The position numbers and the translations under genes were made by a program. A stretch of DNA of 64,000 bases from Adiantum capillus-veneris (Eukaryota; Streptophyta; Polypodiopsida; Polypodiales; Pteridaceae), in the NCBI GenBank assembly GCA_014529385.2, contig CM043949.1, forward strand, positions 111,910,477 through 111,974,476, in the 5' to 3' direction. The notes beneath the pieces were generated by a model. That model searched no databases and was not told where the DNA came from. It saw only the letters and a list, made by a program, of their open reading frames with translations. Below, in pieces: positions 1 through 10,483 of this stretch (the first letter of the stretch is position 1; every line of letters begins with the position of its first letter).

Positions 1-1817
1 CCATGTAATCGGAAAATCATTGTGATCATTCTGTATTCTCGGGAGATAAAAAAAAATGAAATCCATTTCAATATTTTCCCAGGGGCGGGTGGGTATGGGT
101 AAAGGCTGTAACAATCCCTGTGCCTTATGCCTGTTAAACTTGACCTTCTGGCATACCAAGCAACTGCGCACAAACTCTTCCACATCCTTCTTCAGTCTCT
201 GCCAAAAGAAATCTCTCTCTACCCCTTTCATGGTGGTAGCAATGCCGCGGTGACCCGTAAAAGGTGGACAGTGGCAATCAGTCATAACCTTTTCCCTCAA
301 CGGCTGTGTAACGCACAACATAGTCTTTTTCATCAAGTAGCCTTCCCGAAGGGAGTATCCAGCTACTGTCTCCCCATCCCGTATCCGTGTGAAAATATCT
401 GCAAAATCTGTATCTGTGGCACACTGATCGACCATATCCTCAAAGCTCCTATGATGTATCGCGGAAATAGCCACAACCAACGGTTTTCGAGACAAAGCAT
501 CTGCCACCACATTCTTCTGTCCCTGCACATGGACAATCTGGAAGTGGAATTGTGACAAGATGTTCACCCACCGCATCTGCTTTTCCGAAAGCTGCTTATG
601 TGACAAGAAGTAGCGCAAACTCTGATGGTCTGTAAAGACAGTAAAATCCGCTCCGAGTAGGTAATGCCGCCACTGAGTAAGAGCGTGGATAACTGCCAAA
701 AGCTCTTTCTCATAGATCTGTGCTGTCATCTCCGGCCTAGAGAACAAACGGCTCTCATAAGCTATGACATGGCCTTCTTGCATCAAGACCGCACCCAGAC
801 TACGACCACAAGCATCACAATATACTTCAAATGACTTCTGCAAGTCCGACAAAGTCAAATCTGGTCTTGTAGTGAATTTCTCTTTCAATGTCTGAAAGGC
901 AGTCACCTCTGTGGGTCCCCACGAAAAAGGTGCTCCTTTCTGTGTCAAGGTATGCAAAGGGGAAGCAACCTCTGCAAACTTTCGTATGAACCGCCTGTAG
1001 TACGAACACAGTCCCAAGAAGCTTCTAACTTCATGGACATTCCTCAAATCGGGCCAATCATGGATAGTCTCTATCTTGGCCGGGTTCATTTGCACTCCTG
1101 CTGTTGACACAATGTGTCCCAACAAATGTATCTCTGGTAGGAAAAATTCACTTTTCTTAGCATTAATCACTAATGTGTGATCTCGTAATGCCTGAAAGAC
1201 TTGAAGCAGATGGTCTCTGTGTTCTGCCTCATTCTTGGAGAAAACAATGATGTCGTCAAAGAAAGTGCCAACAAATAGCCTGTACTCTCGAAAAATCCTA
1301 TCCATCATCCGGTTAAATGTCGCAGGAGCATTGGTTAAGCCAAAAGGCATCACCAAAAACTCAAATAACCCAAAAGTCGTCCGAAAAGCTATCTTGTAGA
1401 CATCTCCTGGCGCTATCCTGATCTGATGATATCCACTCTTCAAGTCAATCCTGCTAAAGCACGAGGATCCCTGTAACCTGTCGAGTATATCATCGATCCT
1501 AGGAATCGGAAATCTGTTCTTGATGGTGATTTCGTTGAGAGTGCTATAATCGATGCACATTCTCCAAGATCCGTCTTTCTTCAAAACCAACAACACTGGA
1601 GAGCAATACGTTGAAGTACTAGGTTGGACAAGACCCTTTTCCAAGAGGTCTTTCATTGAGTTCATAATCTTTTCATTCTGTACTCGGCTCACACGATAAG
1701 GTGGCCGATTCGGTGGCGTGCTTCCATATATCAGATCAATGGTATGATCTTCAGGCCCTCTCAAAAGCAATCGGCATGAGCGTGGAGAAAAAAAATATCG
1801 GCGTTCTTTTCTTCAGG
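1..1817 (-). CDS. Gypsy A pol fragment: reverse transcriptase, RNase H, integrase
   Basis: Open in one frame from about 1817 to the left edge, so the C-terminus is missing. Reading on the minus strand, I see the RT fingers (CIDYSTLNEI near 1540), GLTNAPATFNR (near 1325), the catalytic box FFDDIIVFSK (near 1245, FDD in place of YxDD), and a primer-grip/connection segment. RNase H follows with its end VVADALSRKP near 490. The integrase zinc-finger end CLVCQKVKFNRHKAQG lies near 140 and the start of the DDE core, MDFI, near 60. This order is typical of Ty3/gypsy. A stop lies just upstream of the RT (near 1830), which cuts it off from protease and gag, so the frame is a relic although well preserved. 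The encoded enzyme would copy element RNA and insert the cDNA. Confidence 0.9.
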
Positions 1818-2189
1818 TCAAAACATATTCAACTTTTATCCATCGTTCAGTTCTCCCAAAAGAATGAGTAAGAAAACTGAAGTTCATCAAGTACAATCTC
1901 TAAGCCCTTCATTTATCAAAGTCGCTTTCTCGGCCCGGTAGTCAACCACGGCGTAGTTCTTGTGGTACCAAGATCCCGAGTAGAACGTCACTCGCGTGCC
2001 CTGAACACCCCTGTCATTGCAAACGAAGTTTGCCAATGCTCGGTGTAATGGCAACATCCCATCCAGGTGCCAGTCGAACTACCTCCGCCTGTGGCGTCAG
2101 TCTGTCGGGCGTAGTTCCAAATCGAGCCGCCAATTCCAAGTGAAAAGAAGTTGGCCTTGGCTCCTTCAAAAGAGCTTCCTGATCCTTCA

Positions 2190-3741
2190 CTTTGCCCCGA
2201 AAGCGGCAAAGTTTGTACTTTCATTCATTAGATTCGGTGCAGGTCCCACGCCATGTGGTGCCAGTTCTGCTTTTCTATTTGCCGTTTTTGCCACATTCCT
2301 CAGCTGCTCTCGAACTCTCAGACCTGTCGTCGTCTTTATCATTCTGTTCTTTCTGTGCCTTATCAGGGCACTTTGCGGAAATATGTCCATGTTCCCCGCA
2401 TCCAAAGCACTTCCCCTCTCTGATGAAGCGAGCTCTCTCCTCAGGAGTAAGCTTGGGTCGTGCATCCTTTTTTTTTCTCGGGGTTGCTCTTTTTCATTCT
2501 ACTTTCATTCCCAGAAGTCTGTTCGGCTTGTTGTGTCATGGCCTCATCTGTGGGGTAGGTCAGACTGCCAGAGTGAATGGCAAAGCCCCGCTTCGCATGA
2601 CTCATCAACTCCTGAACAGAAGCTGACTTCTGTTCCAAGCAGTGATTTCGGATCTCTGTAGGTAGACCCAAGGTAAACCGCTCAATCTGTTCTCTGAACG
2701 AGATCTTCTTGAATGAAGAGGCGGGTAGAAAAGAGCTCCAGAATCTTTCACAATAAGAATTCACTGTATCGCTCTTGGTCATCCGGAGATGGTTCCAAGC
2801 AGCTCGTATATCTCGCTCAAACTCTTGAGTCAACCAAGAAGAAATAAAAAGTCTCTTGAATTTTAGCCATGTAACTGGCACAGTCTTGCTTAATAAAAGT
2901 GTGGACCACCAAGTACGAGCATTCCCCTTAAAGTAAGAGGCAGCTCTCCGAATCTTGGAGTGCTCTGAATAGCGTCCTCCCGCGAAAGCGATGTCAAACT
3001 GCTGTATAAAAGACAAAGCCTTCGAAGCATCTGAGTATCCTGAAAAGTATCAAACTTGATCGAGTGGCCACCTTCCTTAAACTCTCGGACTTTCTTGCTT
3101 TTATCTTCGAGAAAGTCATACTGGTTGGCTTTGTAAAAATTCTTCTTGTTCGCATAAAACTTTCCGTCATCGGAATCTGAGCTGACTGTAGACGAGTCCT
3201 CAGTAGAACTGTCAGTTTCTGGGCGAGATTTAGCCTTCTTTGCCTTTCTCTTGTCCTTTCCAAAGCGTTGCTTCTTGCTTCGCTTTTTACCTTTTTTGTC
3301 TTCTTCACTCGAATCCGAGGAGCTAGAAGAACTGTCAGAAGAAGAAGAAGAAGAACTGGGTAGGTCTTCAAACTTGACGCGCTTCTTCAATTTCTTTGCC
3401 TTGTCAAATGTCGACCGACGACCCAAATATCCCGGGAAGTTAGTGCCTTTCTTCTGCTTTTTGCCGTGCTTTTTGGCTTTCTTTTGCGTGTCAAAAAGCT
3501 GAGCAATCCGTGCATCAACCACGTTCTCCAGTTCCTTCTCCGTATATTTCTTGGAGGCAGAAGGTTTCTTGAGAGCGGGTTTCGGGAGTGGTGTTGTGGT
3601 TCTCTGCCACTCCGTATGTACCTCTTCCAAAGAGGTCTGGTTCATATATTTTGCCATCTTCGGGTCCTTGGCAAAATTGAGCATTATCTTTGTTGCATCG
3701 CCGATCAACTGGCGACGCTCTATCTCTCGCCGCTCCGCCTA
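2190..3741 (-). pseudogene. Gypsy A gag (capsid and zinc knuckle), frameshifted
   Basis: The gag polyprotein is split between frames. The N-terminal part (to about 2990) has a long serine/acidic/lysine tract. A second frame (2441-3016) carries the capsid segment with RRAASYFKGNARTWW, a hallmark of the plant Retrotrans_gag family. A CCHC zinc knuckle, CFGCGEHGHISAKC (C-x2-C-x4-H-x4-C), lies at 2368-2409 in a third reading. At least two frameshifts are needed to join them. The expected start codon, ATG in the relative at 42976, reads ATA here (IERRQL versus MERRQL). An in-frame TAG at 3739-3741 sits just upstream and is also present in the relative at 42992-42994. Confidence 0.8.
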
Positions 3742-3901
3742 AGTAGGCCAAGGCGGGCCATACTCTCTGCCTGAATCTTCGTTGTGATCCCAGCCCGCAT
3801 CTCCAGATGCAGAGGGAGTCGACTGATCATTGCTTGAAGCCATAGGTGCCGCGGAAAAAAAATTCGGGGATCGGATTTCCCGTAGAAGAGAAATCGGCCG
3901 T

Positions 3902-3913
3902 GCTCTGATACCA
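3902..3913 (-). other. Primer-binding site for initiator Met tRNA
   Basis: On the minus strand this reads TGGTATCAGAGC, the complement of the 3' end of plant initiator-Met tRNA. It starts one base inside the 5' LTR, the normal position for minus-strand DNA priming. It fixes the LTR border and the orientation of element A. Confidence 0.92.
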
Positions 3914-3914
3914 C

Positions 3915-4447
3915 TGTAACAGACTTGGACACTCCAAGTCAAGAATCAATCGCGACAACACCAAATAACCACTTCAAAACAATTCACAGATCACAATAGA
4001 TTTGCACTGGCCCGGCGGAGTTCCGTGCCTAGAGATATTGGCCCCAAAGACTGGCGCCCCTTTCGGTATTTCTTTTTATATTAATCAATCATCAAAGTAC
4101 AAAAGAGCGGTTAGGGTTTCACTCTCAGACTCTGCGTCCAGATGCCCTGAGAAGTGAGGCCCTCACCACTAATTTAAAGGTTACAAGGGATGCCCAAAAG
4201 CAGAGCCCCAAAAGCTTCAAATCAAAAGCAATTGCTCTCTCTCTCTCTCACAGAGAATCAAAACATGAAAGCAAAAGCATTCTCTCTCTCTTTCTCATTT
4301 AAGTAGAGAAAAAGCGAAATTTGCGTTGCTCATCATTTTCCATTTTTTTTTTTAATTTTTTAATTTCAGCCTCCGCGATTTCCGGAAATTAGGGTTTCTG
4401 GCAGAAATTAGGGTTTCTGCTGTCCGCCACGTCATCACTTTGTGACA
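3915..4447 (-). repeat. 5' LTR of gypsy A
   Basis: A 533-bp LTR. In plus orientation it begins TGTAACAGACTTGG and ends TTTGTGACA, giving TG...CA ends with short imperfect inverted termini. The LTR at 43169-43674 aligns along its length, with the same order of blocks (ATTGGCCCCAAAGACT, TCTGCGTCCAGATG, GGGATGCCCAAAAGCAGAG), and independently supports both borders. It contains a short CT microsatellite near 4233. Confidence 0.88.
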
Positions 4448-4693
4448 TCTCGCCATAGAGAGTGGGGCCTTCGGAGGAGGGTTTGACAACTTTCCGGTGT
4501 CGTATTCTTTTCTCTCTCTATCTCTCAGTCTCAGCACTTTCACGCATAGTGTCCATTCACTTTGTTTGTGTCCATTGCACTCTCTCATTAAGAACGGAAG
4601 GCTCTCCCTTCCATAAGAACAAAAGGAACCTTGAGCACAGTTCGGAGCACTCATCTTGAGCAAAGTTCAACATTCATTCTGCTTCACCTTACA
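4448..4693 (+). repeat. Partial 5' LTR of gypsy B
   Basis: Nearly identical to the end of the 3' LTR (about 7890-8132), including the stretch AAGAACGGAAGGCTCTCC and the terminal TTACA. The upstream ~1.1 kb is missing because element A is inserted at 4447/4448. Confidence 0.9.
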
Positions 4694-4694
4694 T

Positions 4695-4706
4695 TGGTAT
4701 CAGAGC
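4695..4706 (+). other. Primer-binding site for initiator Met tRNA
   Basis: Perfect TGGTATCAGAGC one base after the end of the 5' LTR. It fixes the plus orientation of element B. Confidence 0.93.
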
Positions 4707-5035
4707 TTTGGCAGTGTTCTGTATCGAAAGAACCACATAATTTGCTTTGCTTGTTGCAGTCGCACGTAACCCAAGTTCTTTTGGGCGTGTCGATTCCTAA
4801 TCGTGTTTTGTAAGAGTGACAAGAATCCCAAGAAAGAAGGGCTTGTCCAGCCTCCCCTTGTGCTTGCTTTCACTCATTGAGAGCGGACCGTGCACTTAGC
4901 GGCTGGCCAATCGACGTGAGGTGGGAAAAAGCAACCTTGGTGTGAGCGCAAGGCCGCCAAGGGGTGCGCCCGCGGAAAAGAGCAGAACTTGGGTGAAGAG
5001 AAGATTCTTCTCTAACATAGATTGCAATCGAAAGA

Positions 5036-5160
5036 AGAACCGCAAGAACCTCAAGAACCTCAAGACCCTCAAGAACCCCAAGAACCAAGACTCCCAAGAA
5101 CCCAAGTTCCTCGTGAACTTAAGAACCCAAGACCACAAGAACCCAGAAGAACCAAAGACT
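5036..5160 (+). repeat. Short tandem repeat of the CAAGAACC type
   Basis: About 120 bp of imperfect 9-12 bp units (AAGAACCTCAAGAACC, AAGACCCTCAAGAACCCC and similar) lie directly upstream of the element B reading frame. All frames are lysine/asparagine or proline/glutamate-rich. It may act as an untranslated leader or packaging region; I see no protein family. Confidence 0.75.
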
Positions 5161-5167
5161 TCAGTGG

Positions 5168-6607
5168 ATGGTCATCACTCGAAGCGGAATGGATACTTCG
5201 CTAAGTTCGCTTGGAGGTGATGAGCATCAGAGAGACGAAGAAGAATTTTCCCCACCGGGAGGTTTTTCCGACCCTCCCCCTTCTCCATCTACGCCAAGGA
5301 TTGCACCCGATCTTATGGAGGAGTTGGAGCAGATGTTTATGGACAACAAGTTAGAACGCGAAGCAAGGAAGCTAGAACACGAAGCAAGAAAAACAAAAAT
5401 TGATCGTAAGTACGAAGAAAGAATGGTAGCCATAGCGCGTGAGCACGAGCAAGCACGCTTGGAAGCCAAAGTAAGACAACCCGAATTTGATCGTGAGTGC
5501 GAAGAAAGAGAAGCAGAATTTGATTGCTAGAACAAAATAAGACAAGCAATGAACGACCGACACATGAAAGAGATGTTGCGACTCTTTTCTCAAGTGCAGA
5601 CACAGATGCAAGAGATTCAGGAAAAGGAGACTCTCTCAGTCTCTTCTTCTCCAAAACATGACACAGAGGATTTGCATGACGATAAGCATGATGAATTGCC
5701 TGATAATGATGAGCATGATGATTTGAATGACAATGACAAGCATGAAGAATTGCATGACAATGACGAGCATGATGATTTGCATGATCACGATGTGATTACT
5801 CACAAGCATGATGATTTGTATGATCAAGACGTGATTGTTCACAAGGATGATGGTTTAGTTGATGCTTTTTCTAGCGAAGCTAACCTCGTTGTAGATTTGA
5901 TCGATCACGAAGAATCGATCTTGGCTCTCGAATCGAGGTCCACAGAATCCCCACAGGAAGATTCGATCAACCACGAAGAACCGATCTTGGCTCTCGAGCC
6001 TAGGTCCAAAGAACCCTCACTAGAAGTACTATGTGTTCGCATGATTAGTCAGCACTCATTGTTCGAGTGTTTCATTCGTGATCGTTTCCTGTATTCTAGT
6101 CAGCGTCTTTATGTGATCCCTTTTCCTAGGCATGACATATTGTACGTTGAGCACGTTTCACTCATGAATGAGCACGGATGTATGCGGATTATTCATGAAA
6201 AGCTGAAAAGTATGCATTCAAGGAAGTCACATTCCATGTCTCTTCCTTGGCACGACACAGTCGTAGAAAGAGCACAAGCAAGTACGAGCACCAAGCATGG
6301 GCATTTCCGTTGTGAATTGCCACAGTTGATTGATTTAGATCAGAAAGACAAGATTCGATCTCATTGTTTGCGTGTGTGTGGTGAACGGTTTGACACTCCG
6401 TCTATTTGTTCATCTACGTTTTATGCAGAGTCTTTTAGGAAGACGAGATTTTTTCCAGTCACTCTACATGGAATAGGTATGTTCATGTTTTTGTGTTGGA
6501 AGTGGTTTCAGGAATTTTCAGTCTCAGAGATTCTTGAAGAAAATGGACCTATGTCCATAGACAAAGTTGAAGCATTAAGGAGCCACAACAGACTGTGTCG
6601 CTTTTAG
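5168..6607 (+). CDS. Element B protein: coiled coil plus His-Asp repeats, one in-frame TAG
   Basis: Two reading frames (5168-5530 and 5549-6607) lie in the same frame and are separated by one TAG (5528-5530), so this was or is a single protein of about 479 codons. ATG at 5168 is the first. Residues ~45-120 are charged heptad-like coiled coil with repeats of the type KYEERMVAIAREHEQARLEA. After the stop, residues ~150-220 are short repeats rich in His, Asp and Glu (HDDLNDNDKHEELHDND). They are followed by a basic, Cys/His-containing C-terminal part with no motif I recognise. It does not resemble gag, protease, RT or integrase. It could be a divergent structural protein or a captured gene. Whether the TAG is a mutation or is read through cannot be told from one copy. 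Confidence 0.6.
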
Positions 6608-6611
6608 CGCG

Positions 6612-6765
6612 GCCCAAAGAAGCACGCGTTGCAGACCTTTATGAAGTTCATGTATCGCACAACCGACGCATCAAAGTGGGCTGGCGAAGAGTCCTTCCTA
6701 GGATTACAGACCTTGTTGGCGATCTCTCTCGACGCCATACAGTTCGGTACCAATACCTCACTTTG
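6612..6765 (+). pseudogene. Pol C-terminal (chromodomain tail) remnant in element B
   Basis: The frame reads TFMKFMYRTTDASKWAGEES and ends DAIQFGTNTSL, then a stop. It is collinear with the last ~43 residues of the element C polyprotein (YFLKFKDRGTHEAVWVDEEF to MQLGTSTSL). This shows that element B arose by internal deletion or replacement from a C-like chromovirus and kept only the pol end next to the polypurine tract. Confidence 0.7.
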
Positions 6766-6777
6766 AAAAGGAGGGGA
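6766..6777 (+). other. Polypurine tract of gypsy B
   Basis: AAAAGGAGGGGA immediately before the 3' LTR, the normal primer for plus-strand DNA synthesis. The same tract occurs in element C at 22083-22095 (minus strand). Confidence 0.88.
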
Positions 6778-8132
6778 TGTTACGTGACACATCTAACCCT
6801 ATGTGTCCGTGGACAAGCTACAACATGACTAGGGTTCAGTTCAGTCAAGTCAGTCTAGAATAGGAAGTGATCTGGCACTTTTGTGAGTCTGTTCGCAGAC
6901 TGTGCATGTCCAAACACTTAGATTAGATGCATATCCTCTGGTTGCACACAGCATGGTTGCAGCATGACCATCAGATTCCAGTCAGATCCCATCAATAGCA
7001 TTTTTACAGTGCATAGACCTATTTTTCCTATTTTTGACATTTTTCACTTATTATTTTTAAGTGACTTTTGTTGGAAAGTAGGTAGGGCAATTTTGCTAAG
7101 TTTGTATATAAGCAAACCTCGCTGTTGCACACAGCATGACCATCAGATTCCAGTCAGATCCCATTAGTAGCATTTTTACAGTGCATAGACCTATTTTCCC
7201 TATTTTTGACATTTTCCACTTATTATTTTTAAGTGACTTTTGTTGGAAAGTAAGTAGGGCAATTTTGCTAAGTTTGTATATAAGCAAACCTAGCGCTAGC
7301 ACTTTCTGGCAGAAGAGGTAGCAGGAGCACTCGCTCAACAGGCAACTTCTCAGCAGAACCTAAGAGGCCTAGCATTTTTGGACCAGATCAGCCAGCGTTT
7401 TTGGATATGGACAAGCAGCCTGGCGTTTTTGCACAGCAGATAATCCCCGGCAGCAGCAAGACAGCAGAACCCCTAGCGTTTTTGTAACAGAAGACAATTC
7501 AGCCCCTAGCTTTTTTGGATCAGGCAACATCCTCAACGTTTTGCAGATTCATCGCGACAAGACCCAAGAAGCATCAGCGTTTTCAGTTTTCAGCAGTCAG
7601 ACTCTGCAGTAGAACCCCCGAACCTCGCAGACCTCACCTTCCCGCAGCAGTTCCTCGCCGTAGGGTCAGATTCCGCAAGGTTTACAGTTTCAGCCCGGAA
7701 AACGCAGATTTCAGAATCTGCATTTTCAGCGCGTCGTCGTCGCCATCGACATCGTCACCGACATAGAGTCAGAATTTAGCAGATAAAGATTTGTAGATTT
7801 CAGCCCGTCTCGTCATCGTCCTCATCGTCATCGACATCGTCGGCAAGTCCAAGCATTGTAGAGAATTGTGCGATCATAAGTAGACCGCTCTCACCATAGA
7901 GAGTGGGGCCTTCAAAGGAGGGTTTGATAACTTTCCGGTGTCGTATTCTCTTCTCTCTCTATCTCTGAGTCTCAGCACTTTCACGCACAGTGTCCATTCA
8001 CTTTGTTTGTGTCCATTGCACTCTCATTAAGAACGGAAGGCTCTCCCTTCCATAAGAACAAAAGGAACCTTGAGCACAGTTCGGAGCACTCATCTTGAGC
8101 AAAGTTCAACATTCATTCCGCTGCACCTTACA
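6778..8132 (+). repeat. 3' LTR of gypsy B
   Basis: A 1,355-bp LTR from TGTTACGTGACACATC to the terminal TTACA. The end matches 4448-4693, and the start matches the element C LTR end at 22082 on the other strand. It carries a 172-bp tandem duplication containing the probable promoter, several dispersed AGCGTTTTTG-like motifs (7370-7545), and a CATCGTC-rich stretch near 7735-7850. No coding region is recognised inside it. Confidence 0.9.
6963..7292 (+). promoter_or_regulatory. Tandemly duplicated LTR promoter region
   Basis: A unit of 172 bp (6963-7134) is repeated almost exactly at 7135-7292. Each copy has CATGACCATCAGATTCC at its start and a TATA-like TATATAAG (7105-7112 and 7277-7284) near its end. 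The homologous LTR of element C has this segment once (near 21756, minus strand), so the duplication is specific to this copy or subfamily and doubles the likely U3 promoter. Confidence 0.7.
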
Positions 8133-8133
8133 T

Positions 8134-8710
8134 AGATTGAGCATTATGTTGAAAAGTGAATCTTGGATCAGTCGCATGCAAAAAGGGCCACAAATCAAGC
8201 CCATTACATGTCAATATAAATTGATTCCATGATTGCCGTTCCACATGAAGCATGTGAGAATGCCTAGTAGTGTTATCCGCAAGGTTTGGTGCATTATTAA
8301 AATCCCCACAGAGAAATGCATTGGAACGCCAACAATAAGAGGAGATAGCACTCCACAATCGTGCCTTGTCTGCAGAGGCTATGTATGCATATAATCGTCC
8401 AAATTCGAAAACTTCCCCATTAACAATACATTGGATGACCATCCATCTCCCAGCTTGGTCATTCAAAACCAAGGTTGGGAAGAGTTCATGTGGAACCAGT
8501 ATAAGCACTCCAAAACAGCCAGCTGATCCTGCATAAGCTATCCAATAGCCTACAAAGTAAGAAGTCTGTCTTGCAAATTGATGCTGGTTATGCTCTTGAA
8601 GAACCACGATGTCCGCTTTACATGTATGTACATAGTGCCAGGTAAGCCGCCACTTGTCATGATTGCACAACCACGCACATTATAGGAGATGCAATTCAAA
8701 GAACTATGCA
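8134..8710 (-). pseudogene. L1-type LINE endonuclease domain fragment
   Basis: The minus strand reads CISYNVRGC, the usual opening of plant L1 ORF2 endonuclease, near 8700. After a frameshift near 8660 it continues with KADIVVLQEHNQ, then LCGDFNNAP, the APE-type endonuclease core. The fragment stops at the element B LTR (8132). No RT follows, so it is a truncated relic. An L1 fragment that begins near the end of the same domain occurs at 39000-40640. Confidence 0.8.
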
Positions 8711-8755
8711 TTCTATATGGTAGTGGGCGAGGAAATGGGAAAAAGGAGAGAAAAC

Positions 8756-9390
8756 TCAAGTACCAGTGCCCATCGACACATCCTCCTCAGCTGTAGGTAC
8801 CTGAGGAGGTGGGTCAACACTTGGACCCGGATGATTGAAAATAAACTTTAAAGGCACCTTGCGATGAAGAGACTTCTCGTGTAACAACTTCCTTGTAAGA
8901 ACGAACCACCTTGTCCCAAGCTTCAACCAAAGAAGTATTGTCATTACAAGGGAGTTTTTTCTGAGCAACATTCTTCAAAGGGGGCACATAATTACGAGAA
9001 GATGCCGGAATACGGGCTGTAGCAGTTTTAGCGGGTTTCTTGGGCACTATCCAAGTTTGAGAGGTTGAAACCTACTCTTTTTCTTTGCCTTTAATATTTG
9101 GAGAAGCAGAAAGTGCAGACAATTGTAATTGTTTCCCTTTGCCTTTATTCACCCCAGCTCTCGAGGAGGAGGTTGAAGCACCTTTAGTGCATATTGAGCA
9201 ACAAGATCCATAAGCTCGTGTATAGGGATGCACACTTCCATGACGGGAGCGGATCCTTCCCAGGCTTGACGTGCATCTTCGAAGTCCTCATGCAAACATT
9301 CTTTGATAAGGCTTAAAGCATCCATATCCGAAGTTTCCATGGCTTTCCGACGCTTGTATATACACGGCTCAACCGAATCCATGTGAAGCT

Positions 9391-9427
<37 letters not shown>
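8756..9427 (-). pseudogene. Possible L1 ORF1 remnant
   Basis: Short minus-strand frames lie directly upstream of the L1 endonuclease, in the place of ORF1. One contains VPPLKNVAQKKLPCND (8814-9047) and another METSDMDALSLIKECLH (9149-9340). Neither has a zinc knuckle or RNA-binding motif I can name. The assignment rests on position and orientation only. Confidence 0.35.

Positions 9428-9466
<39 letters not shown>
9393..9466. repeat. (CA)n-(CT)n microsatellite
   Basis: About 19 CA units run straight into about 17 CT units. Confidence 0.98.
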
Positions 9467-9469
<3 letters not shown>

Positions 9470-9844
9470 AGCTGAGGAGGCGGGAGAGAAGGAACCCTAA
9501 ACTGAGAGACGAACACACACTAAGTTGTATACCACACACCCACCCTCCCACGCACACACACCCTCTCACCACACTTTTTTTTTAAAACCTAAGCAAACGA
9601 GCTGTACAAAGCACTGAAGACTGCGCAAAGCCCTTACTGCAGAGAGAATATTTGCTGGCTGGGTTCTGCAGAACGTTGTGCTGGGCTGAAGAGAAGATGT
9701 CGAGAAAACCTGGTCGCGTTAGGGTTCGCAGGCAAGGTGCGCAGCAACTCGATGCGCAGTAGCACACACAGGATGACGCGCTAGGGTTTTTTCAGGTGCA
9801 GACAGAACACGACAGGGTGCAGGGCCAGCCCGTCTTCACCATAC
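9467..9844. other. Intron sequence without a recognised gene
   Basis: Contains CACACC-rich low-complexity sequence (9510-9570) and AGGGTT motifs. No exon, transposon domain or RNA gene is recognised. The missing 5' exon(s) of CstF-50 are not visible here. Confidence 0.5.
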
Positions 9845-9917
9845 ACACGCACAATCTCTCTCTCTCTCTCACACACACACACACGCTCACCTACAAACAT
9901 GTGACTCTCAGCTCCAC

Positions 9918-9952
<35 letters not shown>

Positions 9953-9975
9953 TCTCTCTCTCTCTCTCTCTCTCT
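9845..9975. repeat. Compound CT/CA/CG microsatellite
   Basis: CT and CA tracts (9855-9885) and a second block (9922-9975) with a CGCGCG core flanked by CA and followed by CT. The alternating purine-pyrimidine CG/CA part could adopt Z-DNA. Confidence 0.95.
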
Positions 9976-10181
9976 TATATAGAATGCATGTATGTACGGA
10001 TGTTATGGATGCTCTATATGTACACATAATATGTATATACATGTATCTGTATAGCTATGTGTTTGTTTGCCTACCTTTCTTAGTATGCATCCTCGTAATT
10101 GACTGCACTTATTTTTCCCATGATTTTGACTTACATTGTCCTTAAATCTGTGGAGTCTTTTTTAAACTTTTGCAAACACAG

Positions 10182-10265
10182 GCTGCAAATGCTGTAGCTA
10201 GTGCAACAATGACACCGTTGAATGTTGAAATTCCAGCCAACAAACTTGTGGATCTCGTATATAAG
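10182..10265 (+). CDS. CSTF50: CstF-50 exon (N-terminal region), cleavage stimulation factor subunit
   Basis: The exon encodes 28 residues in phase 0: AANAVASATMTPLNVEIPAN followed by KLVDLVYK. The acceptor is AACACAG (ends 10181) and the donor is GTAACC (10266). It matches the conserved N-terminal dimerisation region of CstF-50, where plant members have a VASATMTPLN segment. CstF-50 is a nuclear WD40 protein of the cleavage stimulation factor, which binds the downstream element of pre-mRNA with CstF-64 and CstF-77. The upstream exon with the start codon was not found. The following intron is 26,675 bp and filled with transposons. Confidence 0.88.
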
Positions 10266-10483
10266 GTAACCAAATTTTGGCAATCTTTTGAAAGAATGTG
10301 TCTTGCACAGTCATGATTTTTGAATACAAAAGTATAAAATATCTGGAAGGATTGAGGATAATGAAACACAACAGAGATTCATGATTAATGGAATGATGCG
10401 TATGGTTATGGTTGCTTCAGAAAGGCTTGGCTTTGTCGATCCAGCGGTTGTGAGCTTGGATTTCTATTCATCCGCTTGTGTGA

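Larger units (their letters stand above)
1..4447 (-). mobile_element. Ty3/gypsy LTR retrotransposon A (5' LTR, gag, partial pol)
   Basis: This minus-strand element reads from its 5' LTR (3915-4447) through a primer-binding site, a gag region and pol, and leaves the window at base 1 inside integrase. Its outer end abuts the middle of another LTR: the sequence from 4448 matches the last ~245 bp of the LTR at 6778-8132. This indicates that element A inserted into the 5' LTR of element B. The target duplication cannot be checked because the other end is outside the window. The protease region (about 1818-2190) is degraded, with stops and no recognisable active site, so the copy is defective. A related gag and LTR occur at 42422-43674. 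Confidence 0.9.
4448..8132 (+). mobile_element. Non-autonomous Ty3/gypsy (chromovirus-derived) element B
   Basis: Order on the plus strand: last part of the 5' LTR (4448-4693), primer-binding site (4695-4706), a lysine/proline codon-repeat leader, a reading frame unlike gag or pol (5168-6607), a remnant of the pol C-terminus (6612-6765), a polypurine tract (6766-6777) and a full 3' LTR (6778-8132). There is no capsid, protease, RT or integrase. The pol tail, polypurine tract and LTR match those of element C (16340-23627), which still has integrase and a chromodomain. Element B is therefore a non-autonomous relative that would depend on C-type proteins. Its 5' LTR was interrupted by element A. 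Confidence 0.88.

Noticed and set aside
9149-9572. Frames beginning with runs of Val-Cys or Arg-Glu
   Set aside because: These are translations of the CA and CT microsatellites.
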